A stretch of 20,843 bases of DNA, from contig DHGK01000168.1 in NCBI GenBank assembly GCA_002402755.1, forward strand, positions 1 to 20,843, read 5' to 3'. Shown piece after piece: positions 8,038 through 14,522 of the stretch. The notes below the pieces were generated by a model. The model worked only from the letters and a program-made list of their open reading frames with translations. It did no database searches and was not told the DNA's origin. Numbering within the stretch: the first letter of the stretch is position 1; every line of letters begins with the position of its first letter. The DNA is from Planctomycetes bacterium UBA4800. GTDB lineage: Bacteria > Planctomycetota > UBA8108 > UBA8890 > UBA8898. Position numbers and translations under genes: made by a program.

Positions 8038-8408
8038 CGTTTTCGATCCTTGCGCTGGGACAACGCACCACACCCCCCGGAGTCTGCCATCAGCGCTGAC
8101 TTGCGCTTCTCCAGTGCGGCGATCTGGGCCTTCAGCCGCTTGAGCTCGCATGTGACGCGGGTCAGTTCTATCCTCGCCCGCTGCCGTCGTACCGCTTCAC
8201 TGCCGCGCTCCTTCTCGATCAGCGTCTCCACCTCCCGCCGAATGAGCCGCAGGAATGGATTCCCGTAGACGGAGTTGAGCCGGTAGCGAAGCTTTCCCGC
8301 CCGAATCGCCTTGACGATCTCGTCCTGCGTCAGTCCGTATTCCTTCCGCGCCGTCTTGTCGCTGAGGGTCGCTCCCTTGCGCTGCCATTCCGAATCAAGG
8401 TCATCCAA
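8034..8408 (-). CDS. Helix-turn-helix/coiled-coil protein, TTG start (first gene of micro-operon)
   Basis: 124 residues. An N-terminal excisionase-like helix-turn-helix (LSDKTARKEYGLTQDEIVKA, residues ~13-32; then IRAGKLRYRLNSVYGNPFLRL, a wing-like segment ending in a conserved-looking YGNPFLRL) is followed by a heptad-like charged coiled coil rich in R, E, K and L (about 55-110). A consensus SD, AAGGAGGT (8423-8416), sits 8 nt before a TTG at 8408. A GTG further upstream (8429) would put that SD inside the gene, so TTG is the better start. I recall similar small proteins as common, uncharacterised genes in environmental genomes. It probably binds DNA as a dimer and may regulate its own operon. 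It is coupled to the next gene by ATGA. Confidence 0.72.
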   Translation of the reverse strand: MDDLDSEWQRKGATLSDKTARKEYGLTQDEIVKAIRAGKLRYRLNSVYGNPFLRLIRREVETLIEKERGSEAVRRQRARIELTRVTCELKRLKAQIAALEKRKSALMADSGGCGALSQRKDRKR

Positions 8409-8415
8409 CGATGCC

Positions 8416-8423
8416 ACCTCCTT
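8416..8423 (-). promoter_or_regulatory. Strong SD (AAGGAGGT) that decides a TTG start
   Basis: The full anti-SD complement on the minus strand lies 8 nt upstream of TTG 8408 and out of useful range for any ATG in frame. A GATGA just after the TTG is in another frame. A strong SD compensating for a weak start codon is a usual arrangement. Confidence 0.7.
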
Positions 8424-8539
8424 GTTCACCGCGTTGGGCTGAACCGGTCACCGCCCGGGCCCGCGGAAGAGCGGAACTCCTGGCCAACCTCCTCCCGGCA
8501 ACAGAAGCCGGCGCAGGGCGTGTCCACCACCCCAGGAGA

Positions 8540-8568
8540 ATTCTATCGTATTCGCAGAGCTGCCGGAA
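8540..8568 (-). promoter_or_regulatory. Possible promoter of the micro-operon
   Basis: On the minus strand TAGAAT (8545-8540, 5/6 to the -10 consensus) lies in an AT-richer patch. The hexamer 17 bp upstream (TTCCGG) is a poor -35, so an activator or another sigma factor may be involved. The leader to the TTG start would be about 125 nt. Confidence 0.3.
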
Positions 8569-8598
8569 CAGTTGCTGCCTTGCGGGGATCGATGCCCG

Positions 8599-9252
8599 TC
8601 ACGGGTGACAGGCCGCCGCTGATCGGCCTTTGTGGAGCCGCGCCTGCGGCTGCCGCACGATCTCGTGCGCGACGCGGCTCGCGTACCGCGCGATCTGCGC
8701 GAACGTCGAGCAGGCGATACAGGCACGCTCGGCGCCGGCTTGCCACGGGTCATCGCCCGCGCACCGCCCGGCAACGAGCTCGTGCAGGACCGCGGCCAGC
8801 GCGGCGTCCCCCGCGCCGTTCGTGTTCACGAGCTCGCCGGGGCTCACGCGAACGGGATCTTTCAGGTAAAGGCCGGCGCGCCGCGAGTCGGCGCGCGAAT
8901 CGCCGATCGCCCCGAAGAGAACGGCCTCCGACCCGGAGAGCACGCAGTAATCGTGGACCGTGTTGGCGACGCCGCCCCCCGCGTACTCGTGCCGAATGAG
9001 CCCTTCCTGCCGCAACCGCTCGCACAGCCTATCGGCCTGCCCGTCCTCCAGGCGCCGCCACCCGCCCTTCTCGAAACCCAGTTCGCTCAGGAACTGCTCG
9101 CTCACCCGGGCCTCGATATCGACGAGCGCCTGGGCAATCCCGACAACCGGCCCCGGCCGCCGGGCGCCGCCCCTCATGCTCGCCCCGCCGGCGCCCGCCG
9201 AGATCCCGTCGGGGCGCCCGTCCTTCGCGTCGAAACCCGGCGGCTGTCTCAT
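8599..9252 (-). pseudogene. gsk: Internally deleted inosine/guanosine kinase (gsk), copy B
   Basis: A 217-residue open frame. Residues 35-120 match the Gsk N-terminus as I recall it (PVVGIAQALVDIEARV; AGGGVANTVHDYCVL, the GG nucleoside-binding motif at 92-93). At about residue 120 it jumps to the C-terminus (LYLKDPVRVSPGELVNTNGAGDAALAAVLHELV, motif at 143-149). The E. coli enzyme has about 430 residues, so roughly 210-230 from the centre, including most of the Rossmann core, are gone without breaking the frame. ATG 9252 is preceded by GGAGAGGGA, so a short product could still be made, but it cannot be a working kinase. Its 3' end is the right-hand copy of the direct repeat at 542-740. Gsk normally salvages guanosine and inosine to GMP and IMP with ATP. 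Confidence 0.8.
8637..8835. repeat. Direct repeat, right copy (gsk 3' end)
   Basis: Ungapped partner of 542-740. Together they bracket 8.1 kb holding the methyltransferase-HNH, AcrVA2-like, SEC-C and micro-operon genes. Homologous recombination between them would remove that whole block. Confidence 0.8.
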
Positions 9253-9281
9253 CTGCGCGTCCCTCTCCGCGTCAATGGTAT

Positions 9282-9312
9282 CCCGGATTCCCGGGGTGTC
9301 CCCGGATTCCCC
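9282..9312. repeat. REP-like palindrome with direct repeats
   Basis: CCCGGATTCCC occurs at 9282-9292 and again at 9302-9312. Between them is a perfect hairpin CCGGGG-TGT-CCCCGG (9291-9305). The core GTCCCCGGATT recurs at 10654-10664, downstream of the Fic gene. It resembles the extragenic palindromes mobilised by RAYT (IS200-like) transposases, but no such transposase is visible here. Confidence 0.45.
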
Positions 9313-9382
9313 TGGTAAAGGACTCTTGACTTGCGGCCGATCTAAGGCAAGATGTCTTTACCAGCGAGAACCGCTGGCAAAG
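9312..9382. promoter_or_regulatory. Operator array of the Fic gene: three CTGG(T/C)AAAG sites
   Basis: CTGGTAAAG (9312-9320) is repeated inverted as CTTTACCAG (9356-9364, perfect, 44 bp centre to centre, about four helical turns) and direct as CTGGCAAAG (9374-9382, one change). The last two form an 11-bp inverted repeat, CTTTACCAGCG/CGCTGGCAAAG, one mismatch, 5-nt loop (9356-9382). A -35-like TTGACT (9326-9331) lies inside the array. The final site overlaps the SD AAAGGAGG (9379-9386), so the repeat could work as a repressor site on DNA or as an SD-masking hairpin in the mRNA. Confidence 0.7.
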
Positions 9383-9394
9383 GAGGCTTTCCCA

Positions 9395-10597
9395 GTGACG
9401 CATCGCGTGACCGGCACGTACCGGACCCTGGCGGTCGGCGAGGAAACGATCAAGGCCTTTATCCCCCACCCGCTGCCGCCCAGGAACCCGCCGCTCGTCA
9501 TCGACGGCCGTCTGGCCGAGCTTCATTCAACAGCATGCGCTGCCGTCGGCCGCCTCGCCGTGGCAGGAGTCATGGCGCCGAGCGCCGACTGGTTTCTGTA
9601 CGGCTTCGTCCGCAAGGACGCCGTCCTCTCATCGCAGATCGAAGGCACCCAAGCCACGCTGATGGATGTTCTCACGTACGAGGCCACGCGCAAGCCGGAC
9701 CGCCCGGCGGACGTCCAGGACGTCTGCAACCACGTCGACGCGCTGACATTCGCCCGAGCGGAGATCGCCAGGTCAAAGGGCCTGCCCCTGTGCACACGGC
9801 TCCTGTGCATGGCCCACAAGCGACTGATGCACGGGACGCGCGGGGCGGACAGGCAGCCGGGAATCATCCGCACCTCGCAGAACTGGATCGGCGGGAGCCG
9901 CCCCGGCAACGCGCGGTTCGTGCCGCCGCCCCACGATGCCGTGCCGAAGGCTCTCGACGCCCTCGAGCGCTGGCTGCACGACGACGACCCGCTTCCGCCC
10001 CTCGTGCGCGCCGGCCTTGCCCATGTCCAGTTCGAGACGATTCACCCCTTCCTCGATGGAAACGGCCGCATCGGGCGGCTGCTCATCACGCTGCTCCTCG
10101 AGCACTGGGGCCTTCTCACGACGCCGCTCCTCTACCTCAGCCTGGCCTTCAAGCGCCACCGGGCGGAGTACTACCGGCGCCTGCTCGACGTGCGCACAAG
10201 GGGCGACTGGGAAGGCTGGACGGAGTTCTACCTTCAGTGTGTCCGGGAATCCGCCGAGGACGGTGTCGGCGCCGCCACCCGGCTCTTCGCTCTCCTCGGC
10301 AGGGATCGGCGCGCCTTGAGCCGGCACACGGCGGCCACCGTCACAGCCGTCCGGCTCCTCGACCTTCTGCCCGAGCATCCGATCGTCACCCTGCCGCGCG
10401 CGATGAAGCTCCTCGCCACCACCAAGCCCACCGCAGGGAAAGCCATCGATGCGCTCTCCAAGGCCGGCATTCTTCGCGAGACAACCGGCAGGCAGCGTGA
10501 TCGGATATACGCCTATGACGCCTACCTCAAGATCCTGCGCGAGGATACGGCGCTCCCGGCCGAGACGTCCGCCGGAGAATCCGGGGGCAATCGCTGA
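9395..10597 (+). CDS. Fic family protein (AMP-transferase type) with C-terminal wHTH
   Basis: 400 residues. A Fic_N-type region carries the inhibitory helix motif SSQIEG (S79-xxx-E83-G84), which in this class blocks the active site. The catalytic Fic motif is complete: HPFLDGNGRIGR (217-228), with H217 as base, D221 for metal and R228 for phosphate. Residues ~315-380 form a winged helix-turn-helix (TAVRLLDLLPEHPI; KPTAGKAIDALSKAGIL; then the wing). Fic enzymes of this layout transfer AMP (some reverse the reaction) to protein hydroxyls; the target is unknown. GTG 9395 is fixed by the SD AAAGGAGG 8 nt upstream and by onset of homology; a longer frame upstream is antisense to gsk. The wHTH and the repeats over its promoter suggest that it represses itself, an inference. 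Confidence 0.9.
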   Translation: MTHRVTGTYRTLAVGEETIKAFIPHPLPPRNPPLVIDGRLAELHSTACAAVGRLAVAGVMAPSADWFLYGFVRKDAVLSSQIEGTQATLMDVLTYEATRKPDRPADVQDVCNHVDALTFARAEIARSKGLPLCTRLLCMAHKRLMHGTRGADRQPGIIRTSQNWIGGSRPGNARFVPPPHDAVPKALDALERWLHDDDPLPPLVRAGLAHVQFETIHPFLDGNGRIGRLLITLLLEHWGLLTTPLLYLSLAFKRHRAEYYRRLLDVRTRGDWEGWTEFYLQCVRESAEDGVGAATRLFALLGRDRRALSRHTAATVTAVRLLDLLPEHPIVTLPRAMKLLATTKPTAGKAIDALSKAGILRETTGRQRDRIYAYDAYLKILREDTALPAETSAGESGGNR

Positions 10598-10598
10598 A

Positions 10599-10627
10599 TT
10601 GTCACCCTGTGCGCGAGGCTCTATACT
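10599..10627 (+). promoter_or_regulatory. Strong sigma70-like promoter
   Basis: TTGTCA (10599-10604), exactly 17 bp, then TATACT (10622-10627); both boxes are 5/6 to consensus. It begins 2 bp after the Fic stop and drives the SEC-C pseudogene, with a leader of about 48 nt and AAAGGA (10667-10672) before the ATG. This is the best promoter in the window, and it feeds a broken gene. Confidence 0.75.
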
Positions 10628-10681
10628 CCCGTTCAGAGGACAGGTCGTTGACCGTCCCCGGATTTCAAAGGATCGCGTGCC

Positions 10682-11398
10682 ATGACTACTCCCTCCCGGG
10701 CGAAACCCCTCCTGCGACGTCTGGAGCAGTTCATCGAGACGCCGGCGCTGGCGCGATTCCTGGCCGATCGGATCCTCCATGAAACCGAGCACGCGCAGAT
10801 CCCGATGCTGAAAGCGATGCTGCAGATCGGCGCGTCGGGGTGCACGGCTCCGATCCGGGCCCTGTGCGCCGCCACGACATCACCCGAGGTTGCGGAGCTC
10901 GCGCTCGCCATTCTCGCGGCCGACGACACGCCCGAGGCGACGTCCGCGGCCGCCAGCCGCCTCGTGGAGGTCTACGCGGACCAGGGCATCGGCCCCGAGG
11001 ACGCCGGGGTCTGCGATCTCTGCGTCGGCTTCGAGCTCCTCATGCCACTCGAATGGACGGATGCGGCGGACAACGCCCTCATGCTCTATCAGGAGCCGCT
11101 GCCTGATCACGCCGAGAACTGGCGCGAGAACTTCGCGTTCCTGCTACCGCAGGACGACCCTGCTGCGGGTAAGCGGCGATGCCGGCAGGGCCTCCGCGCG
11201 CGCAGGACACGAGCCCGACCCGCGCCGCGCGGCCCGGGCATCACGGGAGCCGCAGTCCGCACCGGCTCGCGATGGTCCTCGCCAGATCGCGAAAATCCCC
11301 GTAGCAGTCCTGCACGGCCTTGGCGTGGCCGCCGAGCGCGCCGTCTGCGGCGGTCAGGAAGAACATCGGCTTGCGCGCTTCCTGCGCAAAAGGCATGA
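10682..11398 (+). pseudogene. Gutted SEC-C protein paralogue
   Basis: The open frame (238 codons) is a cut-down copy of the 4305-7307 gene. Residues 1-25 (TPSRAKPLLRRLEQFIETPAL) match its first 25. The frame then jumps to match residues ~470-610 of that protein (DRILHE..., APIRALCAATTSPEVAELALAIL, WRENFAFLLPQDDPAAGKR). About 445 residues are missing in frame from the middle. Homology stops near residue 165 (about 11177); the remaining ~70 residues are arginine-rich run-on that crosses 158 bp into the convergent ParA-like gene. The C-terminal ~390 residues, with the SEC-C zinc motif, are absent. Start and SD context are conserved with the intact gene, so a short HEAT-like fragment may still be expressed. 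Confidence 0.75.
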
Positions 11399-12233
11399 GA
11401 CTTCGGTAGTGCTTGAGCCCGGCGAGGCAGGCCGGATCGTCCCTGGTCGACCGCGAAGCAGCCGTCGCTTTCTCATCCAGCACGGCCTCCCGGTACACGG
11501 CCGGGATCCGCGCCATCCACCTGTCATGTGCCTTCACCGACCGATCCAGGCGGACGGCATCCTGCATCACGACATAACCCTCCGGGATCATTGCGCCTGA
11601 CGGGATGGACAGATCGTCAACCGGATTCCGGGACCGTCTCTCGGCCCACTCGTTCCGCCAGCGCCGCAGGGTGGGCCCCAGGTTCCTGAGGCCTTGCAGC
11701 GAGTACAGATCGGGAGCCAGCGGGATGACCACGTGCTCGGCGGCGATGAGAGCGGCGCGGTTCACGGCGCCCAGGTTCGGTCCGACATCGATGAGGACCA
11801 CGCCCGCCTCGCGCTCGCGCGCGGCCTGCTCGATCACGCGCCAGATCGCGGAGATCACGCGAAACGCGCGCGGCTTTCGATCCAGACACTCGGGCCACTG
11901 GCCGGTGAGCTCGTCTTCCGAGACCGCGAGCGCAAGATCCCCCACCAGAAGCCCGATGTGCTCGCCGGCGTCCTCGACGTACGGCGGCGCGATGTCGCCC
12001 GTCCCGTCCAGAAGCGGCTGAATCGCCCCGTAGACGGTCTGGGCATGCCTGCCATCCGGCCACAGAGACTCCAGCCGTTCCTCATCGATGAACATGCTCG
12101 TGAGGTTGGCTTGCGGATCGAGGTCGGCCGCGACAACGCTCATGCCGAGGTCGGCGTACATCCAGGCAAGATGGTACACGAGCGACGTCTTCCCGACGCC
12201 TCCCTTGTTGTTGAAGAACGCTATGGTCTTCAT
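11241..12233 (-). CDS. ParA-like ATPase
   Basis: 330 residues. Deviant Walker A FFNNKGGVGKTS (signature K10, K15), A' motif AADLDPQANLTSMF with D39, and Walker B AGVVLIDVGPNLGAVNRAAL. This is the MinD/ParA fold, which dimerises on ATP and usually binds DNA non-specifically. No parB gene or obvious parS-like array is nearby, so plasmid or chromosome segregation is unlikely. Instead the ATG overlaps the stop of the AlbA_2/HATPase gene (ATGA, 12233-12230), making a coupled pair. It is longer than minimal ParA (~250) because of an insertion after the A' motif and a C-terminal extension (residues ~255-330) of unknown role. I infer that it acts with the AlbA_2 protein, perhaps in sensing or positioning. 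Confidence 0.85.
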   Translation of the reverse strand: MKTIAFFNNKGGVGKTSLVYHLAWMYADLGMSVVAADLDPQANLTSMFIDEERLESLWPDGRHAQTVYGAIQPLLDGTGDIAPPYVEDAGEHIGLLVGDLALAVSEDELTGQWPECLDRKPRAFRVISAIWRVIEQAAREREAGVVLIDVGPNLGAVNRAALIAAEHVVIPLAPDLYSLQGLRNLGPTLRRWRNEWAERRSRNPVDDLSIPSGAMIPEGYVVMQDAVRLDRSVKAHDRWMARIPAVYREAVLDEKATAASRSTRDDPACLAGLKHYRSLMPFAQEARKPMFFLTAADGALGGHAKAVQDCYGDFRDLARTIASRCGLRLP

Positions 12234-13435
12234 TGCGGGGGTCTCACGACGGCAAGGACATGGCCTTGATCCACGCGGAATTCCGGCGGCGGATTGCCGT
12301 TCTTCTGGAGCGCGTTCCGGGCCGCCACGATGCCGCCGCCGAACTTCTGGACGTACCCCAGCACGCGCATGGCTTCTGCAAGGTTCGGGTTGCGGTAATC
12401 GGTGAGCCCCGGCGTGCCGAAGTTCTCCGGCGTGACGGCGCCGTACGGGCCGCCGGGGCTGAGGATCTCGATGCGATCGTCGTACCAGGTCACGCGCACG
12501 GGCGCATGCGTGCTCTCGTACGTTCTGTGCAGGATGGCATTGCGCGTGATCTGCTGCAACGCGACAACCGGATACAGCGGCGCGCGCTGCTCGCGAGGGC
12601 CGCTCGTGAAATCGACTCGCGTGCGGTTGTGCGCGGCGAGCTTCTCATCAAGGCGGCGGATCATGTCCGCCACGGGCCCGTCGATGGCAACCTCATCAAC
12701 GGCCGGCTCGTCAAGCTCGGTGCCTTCGATGCGCAGGAACTGCACATAGGCGCCGGGCACGAACGTCCGTGTCGTCTTCCCCAGCACAAGAAGCCCGAGA
12801 AGCGTCGGGCAGGGCTCCTCCGCCGACAGGATCATCTTCGTCGCCGCGAGCCGCTGCTCGTCGCTCCGATCGTTGGCCTCCAGGATCTCGCGAGCGACGG
12901 CGGCCGGAAGGTACTCGGATTCGAACCGGCGGCGGTCGATGTCCTCGATCGAGGCGGATGTCACGGGCTGAACGTCGAAGGGGCGGTCCCGATGGCGGCG
13001 CTTCTCGTTCAGGATCCGCTCGTCCTGCGCCGAGGCGATTCCCCGACGCGGACCCACGCGAATGTGGATGCGCCCCTTGTAGCGCACCGGCGGCGAATCT
13101 GCCGGCGCCACCGTGATGACCGCCATGTCCGCTCCTCTCACCCCGCACTTCGCGACGCTGAGACTTGGCGGGGGAAGGATGTTACCATCGGTCTTGATGT
13201 CGGCAAGTTGCCGCAGCAGCTCGTCGGTGACAGCGAGGGCCGAGGGTGTGCCATCCTCCTTGGCTCCGATGAAGACGACGCCGGAGCGGCAGTGATTCGG
13301 CAGATCGTTGGCGAACGCGCACACTGCCTCCCGCACCGTCCTGGGCGCATCTCCCTTGAACGTCTCCTTGCGCTCCACGAGGTCCGACTCGATATCGGCG
13401 AGCATCGCCTCGAGCTCGGCGATCGAATAGGCCAT
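12230..13435 (-). CDS. AlbA_2 (Schlafen-like) domain protein with RecG-type HATPase
   Basis: 401 residues. Residues ~13-140 form an AlbA_2 nucleic-acid-binding domain (VERKETFKGD, then VREAVCAFANDLPN and GVVFIGAKEDGTP). The C-terminal half is a HATPase_c_4-type domain with N-box-like RNAILHRTY (298-306), LSPGG (325-329) and YRNPNLAEAMRVLGYVQKFGGGI (347-369). This architecture is commonly mis-annotated as 'RecG-like helicase'; no helicase motifs are present. ATG 13435 is chosen over 13462 because AAAGGA lies 8 nt upstream. It has its own promoter (13511-13539) and is coupled to the ParA-like gene. AlbA_2 proteins bind RNA or DNA and Schlafen-related ones occur in antiviral loci, so a role in defence is plausible but unproven. 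Confidence 0.85.
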   Translation of the reverse strand: MAYSIAELEAMLADIESDLVERKETFKGDAPRTVREAVCAFANDLPNHCRSGVVFIGAKEDGTPSALAVTDELLRQLADIKTDGNILPPPSLSVAKCGVRGADMAVITVAPADSPPVRYKGRIHIRVGPRRGIASAQDERILNEKRRHRDRPFDVQPVTSASIEDIDRRRFESEYLPAAVAREILEANDRSDEQRLAATKMILSAEEPCPTLLGLLVLGKTTRTFVPGAYVQFLRIEGTELDEPAVDEVAIDGPVADMIRRLDEKLAAHNRTRVDFTSGPREQRAPLYPVVALQQITRNAILHRTYESTHAPVRVTWYDDRIEILSPGGPYGAVTPENFGTPGLTDYRNPNLAEAMRVLGYVQKFGGGIVAARNALQKNGNPPPEFRVDQGHVLAVVRPPQ

Positions 13436-13462
13436 CACGACCGTCCTTTCATTTCGGTTCAT

Positions 13463-13482
13463 CGGCCCGTGCCGGCGGGCCG
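13463..13482. promoter_or_regulatory. GC-rich inverted repeat in the AlbA_2 leader
   Basis: CGGCCCG (13463-13469) and CGGGCCG (13476-13482), perfect 7-bp arms with a 6-nt loop, inside the ~70-nt leader upstream of the SD. A second, weaker pair, GTTCG/CGAAC, lies at 13487-13504 by the expected transcription start. It could be an operator or an mRNA hairpin. Confidence 0.45.
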
Positions 13483-13510
13483 GCTTGTTCGCGTTTCAAC
13501 GAACGCCCGT

Positions 13511-13539
13511 AGTATCGGGGACCGGGAGTCGCCGGTCAA
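13511..13539 (-). promoter_or_regulatory. Promoter of the AlbA_2-ParA operon
   Basis: On the minus strand TTGACC (13539-13534), exactly 17 bp, then GATACT (13516-13511). Transcription should start near 13504, giving a leader of about 70 nt. Confidence 0.65.
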
Positions 13540-13583
13540 GCGCCGGCGGCCGGCTTCCGACCGCGTGCGTCCTTTTCCCGCCC

Positions 13584-13613
13584 TTGCGTTCGCCGCGCCT
13601 CCTTGGCCATAAT
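13584..13613 (+). promoter_or_regulatory. Possible promoter of the HIT gene
   Basis: TTGCGT (13584-13589), 18 bp, CATAAT (13608-13613, 5/6). It is divergent from the AlbA_2 promoter. The leader to the chosen HIT start would be about 170 nt and holds a 17-codon frame at 13653-13706 and the hairpin at 13757-13786. Confidence 0.45.
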
Positions 13614-13756
13614 GTACCCGTGTGCACGGAGCGCGGATCGCCGGAATACGGCATGGATAGCGCGTCGAGGAATCGGCGGTTCGCGCTGGAGAAGGTTGTT
13701 GCGTGACCCGGAACCGATGGCGGTGCTTCTCACAGGCGGCCGGCTCGGCGGAGCCT

Positions 13757-13786
13757 CCCGGCGCGCCCGGCCCCCTGCGCGCCGGG
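13757..13786 (+). promoter_or_regulatory. Strong GC hairpin just before the HIT start codon
   Basis: CCCGGCGCG (13757-13765) and CGCGCCGGG (13778-13786): perfect 9-bp arms, 12-nt loop, ending 5 nt before ATG 13792. It occupies the place of an SD, and no SD is visible. Either translation of the HIT gene is held down by this structure or the true start is farther upstream (an in-frame ATG at 13717) and the hairpin is coding. Confidence 0.6.
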
Positions 13787-13791
13787 CTGCC

Positions 13792-14313
13792 ATGAGCCGG
13801 AGCCCCTTTCTCGACATTCCTCCCGAGCGGTGGCTCGCCGGCAACGAGCTCGCGTTCGCCATCTCGGACCGGTTTCCCGTGTCGCCCGGCCACGCCCTCG
13901 TGATACCCCGGCGCCTGGTGGCCACGTGGTTCGAGGCGACCGCCGAGGAGCAGCGGGCGCTCATGGCCCTGGCGCGGGATGTCAAGGAGCTGCTCGAGCA
14001 ACGGCTCAAGCCTCCGCCCGACGGATGGAACATCGGCGTCAACATCGGCGCCGCCGCGGGGCAGACCGTCCCGCATCTGCACGTCCATCTGATTCCGCGC
14101 TGGCACGGAGATGTGCCGGATCCGATCGGCGGCGTTCGCCACGTGATCCCCGGCCGCGGGAACTACCTCGCCCGCGCGGATGCCAGGGGCGATCTGAGCA
14201 CCGGGCACCCGAACGACCCGGCGTACCCGCCGATCGAGATCGACCCCCAGCAGGTCGGCGACCTGCGCGTCATCGCGGAGTACGTGGAAGTCCTCGAAGA
14301 ATCCGGGACCTGA
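13792..14313 (+). CDS. HIT family hydrolase
   Basis: 173 residues. The N-terminus SPFLDIPPERWLAGNELAFAI (3-23) lacks the zinc-binding cysteines often seen in the CPFC variant. VSPGHALVIPRR (30-41) and the HIT motif GQTVPHLHVHLIPR (90-103, with H95, H97, H99) are intact. HIT enzymes use the second catalytic His as nucleophile to hydrolyse or transfer nucleoside monophosphates (Ap4A, AMP-lysine, nucleotidyl conjugates). After ~125 the protein has a proline-rich tail and a short helix (VGDLRVIAEYVEVLEE). In some bacteria a similar HIT domain is fused in front of a helicase; here it stands alone. The start is uncertain because there is no SD. It lies next to McrBC but 209 bp away, so probably has its own transcript. 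Confidence 0.85.
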   Translation: MSRSPFLDIPPERWLAGNELAFAISDRFPVSPGHALVIPRRLVATWFEATAEEQRALMALARDVKELLEQRLKPPPDGWNIGVNIGAAAGQTVPHLHVHLIPRWHGDVPDPIGGVRHVIPGRGNYLARADARGDLSTGHPNDPAYPPIEIDPQQVGDLRVIAEYVEVLEESGT

Positions 14314-14363
14314 CACGTCGCCCGCCCGTGCAATCGCAACGGATCGCCGCGGTCACGAGCGCC

Positions 14364-14392
14364 TTGCCGGCACGCCCTCGCAGTGGTAACGT
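14364..14392 (+). promoter_or_regulatory. Possible promoter of mcrBC
   Basis: TTGCCG (14364-14369), 17 bp, and TAACGT (14387-14392) preceded by TGG, an extended -10 arrangement. The fit is weak, but it lies in the only intergenic space before mcrB. The remaining leader to 14522 shows no gene; GAGGAG (14510-14515) is the SD for mcrB. Confidence 0.3.
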
Positions 14393-14522
14393 GGAGCCCA
14401 AACCGTGGCCAGGAACGACTTCTCCACGTCGGCACCCCGACCAACGCGCATGTGTGCAGCCGCGAGAGCATGGGTAGCGCAAGGACCGAGCACGACGAAC
14501 CAAGAGCATCGAGGAGCTTCCA

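Noticed and set aside
8960..9394. N-terminal extension of the Fic gene to 8960
   Set aside because: It would read antisense through gsk copy B and through the Fic promoter repeats; the GTG at 9395 has a near-perfect SD and matches the onset of homology.
11241..12233. Plasmid partition locus
   Set aside because: Only a ParA-like gene is present; no parB, no iterons, no replication gene.
12233..13612. Plus-strand open frame (459 codons) over the AlbA_2 gene
   Set aside because: Antisense to a gene with AlbA_2 and HATPase motifs and coupled to ParA; it reaches past that gene's promoter.
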